A stretch of DNA of 64,000 bases. Source: Scolanthus callimorphus (taxonomy: Eukaryota; Cnidaria; Anthozoa; Actiniaria; Edwardsiidae). Shown here piece by piece: positions 11,101 through 23,100 of this stretch (the stretch's first letter is position 1; each line of letters begins with the position of its first letter). Below the pieces are notes generated by a model. The model was not told the DNA's origin. It worked only from the letters and a program-made list of their open reading frames with translations, and did not search any database. The translations under genes were made by a program, and so were the position numbers. The stretch is from NCBI GenBank assembly GCA_033964015.1, contig CM066924.1, forward strand, positions 12,692,746-12,756,745, read 5' to 3'.

Positions 11101-14100
11101 GTCGAGGATCCCACTTTCACCATCGTAAACTCCACCCCAGTTCATAATCAACTCAACAATTGCTTGCTTTTGGTCGAGAATTCTGGAAGTTACTTGGACT
11201 TTTGCTGGAACAGGGGGCGTTGAATCTACAACAAACCCATTTGAACTACTAATTGAGCTCAAACCACTCGCCGAGGTCGCCTTGACAGTTGCGTAATACT
11301 TCCGGCCGAGACGTAACGGCTCTTCCCAAGGCCTATATGCAAAGATTACGGCCTCGACTCGAGTTGTGAGACCAACTTTGGTGAATTTCATCACGTCATT
11401 TTTCCCCGACGTTGTTCCGACAGCCCACGAGTAGCTGGCGACGGGATCCCGAATGTTAGCTTGGAATTGTTCCCAGTTCGCCGCCACGCGATTGGTGCTC
11501 GTGATGTATTCGACATCTTCGCCAAATACCGACCCATCTCGAACTACACCAGGTTGAGGCCACTCAGAGACAACTCGGAATCCATTAGATCTTGTAACCG
11601 ATTCTTGCTTGGCATTGTTTCGACATTTGATAACATTGTAGTACATAGAATCATTCAGTATTAATTCGCCATATGTACGTTTTCCAGTCAACACTCTTTT
11701 CTCTAGCTTAAAATACCCAGATAAAGGAACAGAGAATACTTCTGTCCCATTGTCACCCACAATCAACCAATCACATCGCTCTATTCCACTCTCTTTATCT
11801 TCAGCGCCTCCATAAGCCGCCGAGATTTTCCAACCTCTCAGCGCTGTCTCAAGATCATTTCCAATTACGTCATTATAGTCATCTGTGACGTCACTTCCGT
11901 CGATAACTTGACCAATCAATGGAGGTGTACCATCGACTAGAACTCCGTTGGACGCCCTTGTGATTGACAGTCCGGCTCGGTTGAATACCGTCACAGTCAC
12001 AAATATCTTCTCGCCTGGGTTCACTTTGCATGTTGTGCACACAAAGCATCCTACACACCCTGCACTATTAGTTGGACCTTTAATTTGACATCCGTACTTG
12101 GTAGTTCCTATGCATGTTGCACTTTTCATTATTCCACTCTCGGGGTCTGTAACCGATCTCCACTGGCCTTTAATGTAGTCATTCACAGACATAAACTCGA
12201 GGTCTTTGGTGCCGTTACCATCTTTGACACTGAAGGCATCAGCTAGTGGCGGGGTTGTATCGATAAGTAAGGGGAGATCGCTTGACAGGGAGCTGTTTAA
12301 ACCAGCAGCGTTCACTCCCAAAACAGTGACAAAATAGGACGTGTTGTGTGACAGGGACATGTCACGCATGGCATACGACGTGACAAGACCAATATTTCTG
12401 TATCTTATGACGTCATCAGCTAAGGGAGAGCTCCCGAGTGCTACCCAGTAGCTTAGTAACAAACTTTCGTCATCTGTGAACGAAGACCAAGTTGCTGATA
12501 TAGAATCTGTCCTCGCCTGGTATTGCATCACGTGATCTTGAGAAATACTTGATGATACATTAATTCTGCCGTGGGGGACTGGTGGAGAGGTGTCTACCAC
12601 AAAGACCGCTGACCAAGCAAGTGCTGACAAGTTAGCTCTGTTGAAGCACATTACTCCAACCCGGTGATGACTTGACGAATTGAATCGCGTTTTTGGAAGT
12701 GAGAAATTCCCAGAACCAGTCTCTGGATCATTGACAATCAAGACTTTTGTGCTCTCGGATGTGTTATTAATAAACACCTCGCATTTGTCTATGCCTGTTT
12801 CATCGTCTTTAAAGTTCATCCAGTAAACTCTTACAACATCTCCACGAACAAATGTCTCATGCCGGTCTATATGTCCTACATTCACCTTACCATATTTGGG
12901 CGGCGAATTATCGAAGACAAATGCCTCGGAACAACTTCGTCCCACGAGGTTCACCCTATTACGTGACGTCACAGTGACGTAATATTTAACACCATATTTG
13001 GGAGTAAACTCTGCCGCAAAAGCGCTGGTCATTCTCCCGATGTTGACTAAGGGTTGCACTTGAGTACCACATTTACTGATTCCTATACCCCATTTATAAA
13101 ACCAAACTCCGCTTTCATCCTCCTTGAATGCGTCCCAATGCGCTGACAAATGAGACGATTTGGAACTATAGTAGGTGTTATGAACCGACTTGTAAATCCA
13201 GTCGCCACTAGTTCCAGGTATAATCTGACTTGGTTCTGGCGCAGTAGTGTCGATAGTTACTCCATTTGAAACAAGTTCTCTCATTCCCCCAGCGTTATTA
13301 GTTATCCGCAAATGAACATAATAAGTTATTCCGGCTTGAAGCATCAAATGTTTGTCATTGGTCACGTGAGTAGCGAGGCCAACATCCGTATAACTCATTA
13401 TAACGGTTCCATTAGCACTGTTTTCCGTAACAGCCCATTCAAACATTTCAATTCCACTCTCCAAGTCCCAGATTCCGTGCCAGTTGGCGGACATTTGTGT
13501 CATGGAAGACTGGTACTTTAAATCTGGTTCAATTATACCATCATTGACGATGCCCCTGTGCGGACGGGTGTGGTCAATGATGACCCCGTCAGATGCCAGA
13601 CACTTTCTCAGGCCTGCGTTATTGATGGCACATACAATAGAATAATACACGCCATCTTGTAGTGACAACCCTGTTACGTTGACAGATGTGTCAAAGCCAA
13701 CATTCTTCAAAGGAAAAACATCGGGATGTCCTCCACGAGTCGTGCCGATACCAAATTCGAAATTCCTGATTCCAGACTCTGTGTCTTGAATCCCTTCCCA
13801 ATTTGCCGACATACTAAAATTGCTGTCTTGAAAGTCAATATCATTCCCACCATTGCCGTCGACGACTCTAGCGTAATTGATAGCTGGCGGCGAGACGTCG
13901 ACAATGAACCCATTAGAAGTTGTCTCATTGCTGTAAACCCCTGCCATGTTTGTAGCTTTAACTTTAGTGCAGTATCTCTGTCCATTGACAAGCCTGAGGC
14001 CCTGAAGGTGTATAAAGGTCGCCGTTGGTGGATTCACGGGAATAAATCTGTTTCCGGTCACGTGGTAGTTGCCATGGTTACAGCTACCAATAGCGAAGTA

Positions 14101-17100
14101 ATACTGTTTGATTTTGGTATGAGCTTCCTTAAAATGCGTCCATGTTGCGCTGATTGAAGATAATGAGGTTTGATATGCGGCATCCATATTGATGGCAGCG
14201 CCATCCGAGACGATTCCAGGAATAGGAGGGGAGGGGTCAGGGACAATTGGCACAGAACTGGCGTCTGTGTACAAGAAAGCGCGATTGACGGCGCGGATTA
14301 TCACACGATAAGGCTTCCCCTCGAGAAGCGTCAAATTCGAGAACGACGCTGATATTGGCAGGCCAAACGCGGAGACGCGCTTGAAGTCTGAATCCTTAGC
14401 TTGCTGAGACGCAAGGAGGATGGCCCATTTATAGTAGCTCAACCCGCTAAGCCCATCAGTAAAACCAATCCACGATACTTCAAGAGTAGTAAGGCTTCTA
14501 ACAAATATTGTCTTTGAGTCATGCAACACTCCTTCTAGGCCTTCAACCTTGACTTCCCCAGTAAAAACCGGCCTGGTAGTATCAATGGTAACTCCGTTGC
14601 TTTTAACATTCGTTACCCAACCGGCTCCATCCAGAGCACGCACGGACACAAAGTACGTTTCCCCATTTTTGAGACGCAACCCAGTGCGCATCATACGAGT
14701 GTCATTGCCCACAGAAGTCCAATCTATTATAACTACGTTTTTACCATCCGTGATTTGATACTCGTAGCCGGCAATACCACTCCCATTCCCGTCAGTGAAA
14801 CCACCCCAGTTCGCCGAAATAGCAGTCCCGTCCGACTGGTGCTGGACATCGTTACCCTGACCATCATTAACAATCCCCGCGCGCGGAGGATCATGATCTA
14901 TCAGCACGCAGTTCGACTCAGCCTCTGTGAACAACCCCGCATTATTGTAACCCCTGACAACTGCGCAATATCGCTGACCACTGATAAGGTTCAACCCTTT
15001 AATGGTTCCGTTACGTGAAAGCTCTGTCTTGCTGTATGACGTCACTAGACCAGCCCCTACTCTCTTCAATGCCCATTCATAGGATTTCATTTCGCTGTGG
15101 ATATCTCTATAGGGGTCCCAGTTTGCAGTAAACTTATCCGTCCACTTAGCGTACTGCGTGTCCAGCCCTTTACTAGCCCCGTCATATATTGCTCCAGGAA
15201 TGGGCGGCGAGCTGTCAATCACAACTCCATCACTGAGACGCTCTGTGAATAGTCCTGCTTTAGAATACGCTCTTACTTGAACATTTACCCTCCCTCCGTC
15301 AGTTATGCCATAGAACATTTTACTTGCCCTTGTTTTGAGTCCCAAATCGGAGTAAAGCAGAAGCTCTGTACTTGTGCTTCCTCTGAATGGCATATACATC
15401 ACACGCCATTCGTATTTCTGGATACCATGTCTTGAAATGAAGCCTCCCCAGTTCGCAGTAATCAGCTTTGACGTCTGGAAATCGATATCGTCGACACTAC
15501 CATCCCGCACCCACCCTCCTTGGGGCTCTGTTGTATCGATCGCGACAGGCTTACTACAAGTGACGGTACGCGCGTTGTTTCTTGCATCAATGACTTGGAT
15601 GGCTAGTTTGTAGCTCTTGCTGTCTGTGAGGTTTAGTCCTTTGACAACATGCATGGATTCTTGACTAGGAAGGAATTCTGTTGAAAAAGGAAGGAAATTT
15701 ATTACATATCAAGAAAATGCGGTCTCGGATGCCCAGGGTTGCCATAGGCGTCATTACAACAACAAATTATACAGGGCACACCTTTTTTTCTGAGAGGACA
15801 TTGGCGACTTGTAAAATTGTTATATATGTATTCCCTCCCTCCGAATGGTCGCCATGTTGCGACTTTGTTTTAATTTCTAGTCGGTAAAGTCCAAAGAATA
15901 GTCGCCATGGGCTACCATGTCATCATTTCGGGCCCTGATAAATCTATTACATACCGGCTCAGGGCCGGTCCAGATCACGACAAATAGCGTGACCACACGG
16001 TCGGAAATAACGACCACGGCTTAAAAACTCTATAAGGAGTTGTTTAACATTCTAGCTACCTTTAGTTATGGCTCCATCGGACCAAAATTCACAAAAGCCT
16101 ACCTACCTCCATGTATTGAAGCAGTAGTACCACATTGAGATCCTGCGTCGAGAAGGTACCAGCGGTATCTGATATTCCCACAGCTCGCCGAGAATCTATC
16201 CAGGCGAAGATAGAGTGCGTCTTCATCGTACTGGTAATGAACAGGAGATTCGAAGGTTTTGTCCATTAGCGTCACTGAACCTGACGTTATTGATATGGCG
16301 TCTGTGATGGCAGGGCTACACGAAGCGTACAGACCATCACATCTGGAACAAAGGCGCGACAGTGTAAGAGAATTCAAAGGTCCAGCTAGGTGGCACAATT
16401 TGTTTATGCACAGCTCCAATAAGGGAAAGGGTTGCCGGTTTGTTACGAGTTAACCACATCAAATACGGTTTCTTTAATATGGTTTCTGAAATTGCAATAA
16501 TTGCAGAAGCCAGCCACCAAGCCTATATAATTAGTTCATATTTTCCATAGAAAACCGATAAATAGTTCGCCGATATTTCCCTTCACGACTAGCAGTTAAT
16601 TTTGCTTTCAAGGATCACGCTGCAGGGCAACAAAGACCATGACCGGAGACTGGAGTATAGAAACCATGAAGGTTTCTACCCCCCAAAAAGGAAACAGACT
16701 GTTTCATTCGAAATCACTATTATATCATTTGATCTGAATTCTCGGGACGTTCAAGTTTTTTTCTCCTATAAGAACTGATTAAACATTTCTGCTGGACATC
16801 TTACCATTACCTTTCTGGCCGATCACAGTTATCGACAGGTGATCTACAAATTACTCCAGCAGGCTTCACTACATCCCGACACCGTCCGTCACCAAGACAA
16901 ACGGATTTCATGACACACCCTTGAGTTCTGTTCGTCAGACAGGTGTACGTCTTCCCAATACATCTTCCCTTCAGACAGCGGTCATTCATGGTACATGGGT
17001 TACTGTCGTTGCAAGGGCTGCTTGGTCGGATTGTCCAGCTGCCGGTTGCCTTGGTAACGTCATCATAGATGTCACACCATTGGCATTCATTGTCAGGGTT

Positions 17101-20100
17101 CACTTGTTGGTGGAAGTAATCTTTACCTGCAAAAATAAATGTAAAAATAACCAGCTTTAATGTTTTATTTGTACTAATCAGATGACTGGAGACTTTTACT
17201 TCCAACAAATTTGTGAAGCGGGGCTGAATTGACGTCATCTTGCACCAAATAATATTTGCGAAAAAATCCAATCAATCAACCAACCAAATAAGAAGCAAAG
17301 GAAGCAGAGGAAACGGCAATTCCAATTATCCTAAGTTTGCTGTAAAATTCCCAAAATTTGATTAAAAGGGTGATGTAATTTTTAAACGCAAGATTCGATG
17401 TACTGTAGCAAAAACTCGAAACATTCCCACATGTCGATAGAATACCTGAGATCTTGCAAGTACAGCTTCCACTGACAAACCCAAACCCAGGCTTGTTTCC
17501 ACAGGAATCACTGTTACAAAACTGGCATTGAGCATTACAGATCAGCGGTGTGCTGATACAGTGCCCACGGTTACATGTGTCAGCGGCTGTACACTTGTTT
17601 CCATCGTCACAAGGGGTACCGTCACGGCTGGTAAAACTGCTGGTGCTGACTGCAGGCTCACACCACTATAGTTAACAATAATGAAACGTAAAGTAGTATA
17701 GATTGGACAGGATAATAGCTTCTTTAAAGATGATACGCATCGATAAATTCTAGGAATCCCTAGGGATTCCTTGCCAAAGAGGATGCCGCGGCTATTATTT
17801 GAGCTTTAGCTCTTATTATTTTTAGGTTTTGGAAGTGCTTATGCTATTTATACGCTCTTTCCAGTCATTGCCCTGATCTGACCTTGATTCCCAAAGCACG
17901 TTTCCAGGGCCTTACACGGAAGACCAGCCATCATGCAAAATTACCCAGAACACCCTGAGGACGAGGCTACCGATTACGAGATTACCTGGCATGGATTTCC
18001 TGGCATAAACTGATGCTTCGCAAAGCAACTCCGTTGACCATTGTGCTGGATGACACAATACCCAGGATTCAAAGGGCATCCAAGCCCATCATGCCTTTCG
18101 CACGGCAGACACGAATAAGGGACACCCTTTAGACATGTTCCGTTGAAACAGCGGTCATCTTTAGTTTTGACATTGAAGTCGCTACAAGGAAGGTTGTTGT
18201 TGATTGTCCATCGATATTTGTTATTGCTGTCGCATTCCTGAAAGCATGAAAAACAAAACAATAAACAGTCAAACTTTGCATGAATGGTTGAGCCTGTCAG
18301 TCGAGATACCTATCATGCCCCTATCCAAATGTCTCTATCATGTCAGTGTATAGAAGCTTATTTGTAGTCTGTAATTAGCGTAGTTGTTTGGCATGTGCGA
18401 ATAATGCCACATGGCTTGCGTCTATTTGACAATTATTCCTCGAGCCGGAACGGGCTATTGATTTGAGACCATCAGGGCAAGAAGAAAAATTGTTAAATCA
18501 CACTAGTAGGTCAATTTGTATATCAAAAACGTTTTCTGGTCTGGTCATTTGCCATTTTCTTCTTTTCTTGCTTTCAATTCCGACACTTTTCGCTGCTATA
18601 ACGGGTTGTACTGTTACATCGGAACAATTCCTTACTGCGTATTACATCTCTAGCCTGATATTCAGTTACCTGACATTGATATCCCGGCCTCAAGTTCTTG
18701 TTCGTAAAACACGTCTGTTTGCCATTCACGAGTATGCGACAGTATCCAGGATTCACCTTGCACGTGTCTGACTCGCACCGCTCACATGATAAGCACGTGA
18801 ACGGAGTACCAACACAGCGCTGGTTCACGCATCGATCATTTCTTGTGCACGCGACTCCATCGCTACACCGTGGCGCGCCGTAATGGCTCCATGCAAACTT
18901 GTTCGCGCTGCTGCAGATCTGAAATGATAAAAAATGTATAATCGACGATATTTTGAGGTACACAAGGCTAAACCACACTCGCCCTGAAACTTATCGCATC
19001 GAAACAGCTAGATATGCCCGATGATATTAGAACCAAAAAAGAACCATTGGAATCGTCTTAGACTTGGACCAAACCGGTTCAGTAGCATGTCCATTCAAAA
19101 GGTTTTTGTTTTTCTCAGCTCAACAATTATTAAGGAGGCTCCAAATAGTTTTCATCGCGCGCGCTCGCTAGCGAAATTGAGCCCGCGCGCTCGCCAATAT
19201 CCATTGTATCTAACGGTTGGCGCATGCGCAATAGACACTTGTGCAGATCTTGTTATTTTGTGACATGTTCACTGCGCGCGCAATTATAGAAAAACTTGAC
19301 AGTGAATTCTTTTGAAATTTGGATATATTTTTAATTGTTAGCAGTCTGAGCTGTTGACAATTTTTTGGCGAATTTCATCTAAGATTAAAAAAGTAATTCA
19401 AGAAAAACATGTTTTGCTGACGTGGTGCATGTTCCTACAGATAACTTTTTTTATTTCAAATTAATTAAAGTGCTCTTTATCGCGCTCATCATCTGCGATT
19501 TTGAGAAAAATATACCGCGGATTTTTCGAGATATTAATTTTTAACGTGAAAAAGTAGGGTATATTTAGAAGTGTCGTGCGTTGCTATGGATACACTTTTC
19601 CTCACAAGCTGTGGTGATTTGCACCACATACTCATCAGTATTGTTATATCCGAGGATCAGATTGACTGATAAAACCACAAGGAAAAAAAAACTGCAAATA
19701 ACTTACCATTACTAAAAAACTATTTCAAGCCTCCTAAAAGGAGTTAAAGTAATGGCTAAAATGGTGCTTTGCCAACCGAGAGAAGAAACCAGTAAAGAAA
19801 CCAGTCACCGAGTGATAGTGGTTTCACTTAGATTATGATTGGCTGTCTGGGAAACCATTCAGCAGCAACTTGCATTTTCTCTCGTTCATGAATTGCTAGT
19901 CGCATGTCATGTTAATCTCACTGCTGTCATGTTATGTTGGCTCTGAAATAGCCGTACCTGGCATGGGTTGCTAGGGTTGACTGTCCCATACGAGTAACAT
20001 CGCCCGCCAATGATACATTGTCTCAGATCACACCGAGTCCCAAGCTTAGTGTAACACGGATTACACTGACATGTGTAACTACCGTATGTATTGGTGCACT

Positions 20101-23100
20101 TGTGTTGACATGGCCGCTGAGTCGTGCATTCGTTTATGTCTAAAGGATGGAAAAGTGCAACGACTTACGAACTAATAATAATAAGAACGGATGATATAAA
20201 ACAAATAGCATGAGAGTAGACGTAGAAACGTTTTATTTTTTTCACAGAAAAGAAATGAAAAGTAGGCTACGTAATATTCAAATCAGTAGCAAGATAGAGC
20301 GGTTTTCACATGAACTGTCGTGAGGTTTTACAAATTACTCGGTAATTGCGATTGCTTCGGGCTGTGATTGGTCGAGGGCATGAGGAGATATTGTGAATCA
20401 TTGGGGCTGAGGACCTACATCAAACTCTGAAAATTCCACGGGAGGGGTGTATCTGGCTGTTGGATATTCCAGGGGGAGGGGTAAACTAGGTGCCTTTCCA
20501 GGGACATTTTATCCCAAAATAGATTTTCCAGGGTTTTGCCAGAAAAAAAACAATTTCCAGGGGGAGGGGGTTCTTTGTGAGGCTGGACATTCCAGGGGAT
20601 GGGGTCTGATTCACAAGTGGAAATTCCTGGGGAGGGGATCTTTTTAAGGGAGGTCCTCAATCCCCCCAGTGCAATTTAAAAATGCTGTTGTGCGAGATAG
20701 TTGCGAGTAGTTGGTATTTCTGTCTTTCGTATTTTTCTGCGCGAAAATGAAAACACTGTTATAAAATCACAATGTTCACAAAATCCAAAAGAGATTATGG
20801 CAGTTTAAAATAATCCGCAGTAGAAAGTATGATAATATTAGCCTTTATATTTACATCTACTTAGATCAGTACCCGGGGGTGGACTCCCATATTTTTTGGT
20901 CGGGGATGATCGTCGTATCTTTTAGGGGTTAAAATCACGGGGCCTTGGTCTCCTTTAGGGGCGATCTTAATCTTCAATAAAATTAGAGAGATTGGTATCT
21001 TTTAGGGCCGAAATGTGTTCAAATTGTGTTGTCTCATGATGGTGGTCCTTAAAGCCGTGCAAGAAAGAGAGAAAATTCCCGACGATCATCCCCGACAAAA
21101 AAATATGGGAGTCACCCCCTCCCCGAGATCAGTATTTTCGAGATTTGTAATGGATCGAAAGATCGTTCCGTCATTTCGCTGTGTGCGCGCGCTCGACGGA
21201 TAATGGAAACGGCTGTAGCGAGCTAAATTTTAAAACCATCACAGGTGTGGCGATTAAACATTGACTTTTGAAAATATTGAATCAGTGAAAAGTATCAATC
21301 ACTAGCCATTTCAAGTGACTAAGTTGTGAGAATCAGAAAACCCCGACCTCATTATATGGCAATATATTGGCAGTTATTGACGTACTTCCTCTCTTTAAGA
21401 GCCCTCAACCAAACACCATACAGTGTTAAAACTACAGTTAGTAACAAAGTAAGAGATGTGAACGTGTAGACATGGCCATTTGTCATTTTGCTCCACGAAA
21501 CGTCCAAGTTCAGCAAGTTCATTTTCTCTAAATATAAATTATAAAACTTTTATAATATTCGTGTGACGGATTTCAAACTTGGAAGATTGTAGGAAAGTTC
21601 ATTTAGCAAATAGTTTAACATATTATATAGACACGAGTGTTTTACTGGGAAATACGCCACTCGTAGATCTCATACGAAGCTAAATCCGGGTCCCCAGTGA
21701 CATATTTTCCATATCCTCACTAGTGAGGATATCGGTCAAAACAAAAGTTCTTGGAAATCAATTTGGAATATTTTTTTCTGGTTTGTCTATATAATAAAAA
21801 GAAAATTACACGGTAGCTTGAAGATATGAGTTTTATTTTCTCGTGTCAAAAACAATATTTTACTCATTCGCTGCGCTCATTCGTAAAATATTGTTTTTTC
21901 CACTCGAAAATAAAACTCATATCTTCGCGCCGCCGTGTAATATCCTCTATATATTTTGTTCGTTATTTGCGTTAATACTTTCGACCTCTTTCGACCATCT
22001 TGTTAATCTGAACAAAAAATTGCTATCATTTTTACACGAAATTAAGAAATTGGTGTTCAATTTAATTGCCCAGGATATTTAGAGCAACAAATTGATGACT
22101 TTCACTTTCAACTCATCGTGACTCTTATACTTAAGCAATAAAAGTACTTTCCGCGTGCTCTCTGCTTTCTTACAAACACGAGGAGGATGTTGGGAGAACT
22201 GATCAAAACTTGAAAGACACGAGCCGAAGGCGAGTGTCTTTCAAGTTTTATCAGTTCGACCAACATTCCCCGAGTGTTTGTAAGAAACCAGAGAGCACGC
22301 AGAAAGTATTTTTATTGCTTTTAGAAAATAACATACACACGCGCGACAGCGTTGCGTGACAATCGTGTTTTCAGGTCTCTTACAAACACGCTTTTTAACC
22401 AATCAGAATGCGCACATTCACAATACAACATAGGTGTTATTTTCTAATGTAATTTATGTTCGTGTATTTATGTCTGGAATAACTATTCATTTCTTTCAGT
22501 ACCGTCGTATTATATATCCAAAGTTGTGTACCTTTTTGTTGTGAACTTATTTCTTACACGCGTCACTGACAGTGACAACCGTCAAATGTTATTGCCTTAT
22601 GTCTTCAAATGCTGAATAGCTGATCGTCCCTCATTGTGACATATTGTGGATCCCTGTATATTTTATAGACGCTGTGGAAATTTTCAAATTTGTCAAGAAA
22701 GAATGAACTACTACCTCAATATAGCTCTACCATGGGTCTTTGCCTTCTACCGCCTTTAGGCCCGTAGCTTTATGTGTTCCTGTTTTCAAAACCCTCCCCC
22801 TTGAGTCCGAGGAGCAACAAGAGCATTGTACCCCTCCTTAAAAGGGTGTACGTAGTGCCAGCCATCAAACACGTACCTGGGAAATAAGCTAGATCATCGC
22901 GTGCTCGTATATGACATACCACTCTCACAACACGTTCCCTTGTACCCAAGTCTACATTGGCAGTATCACGGCAATGCCTTGCCATGGACACAATCGGCCT
23001 ATAAAGCACTGATTCTCCTGACGGAAGTTGTACAAGCATCGCCCTCCACACTCAGCATTCCTAATAATGTACCTTGTTCTTGATTTACTGCCCGGCGAGC

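Noticed and set aside
13726..14157. 143-codon plus-strand frame inside the 5.4-kb exon
   Set aside because: Antisense shadow of the FN3-like repeats; the codon pattern follows the minus-strand gene.
20415..20660. Overlapping frames of 81 and 66 codons in the G-rich tract
   Set aside because: Low-complexity sequence keeps both strands open by chance.
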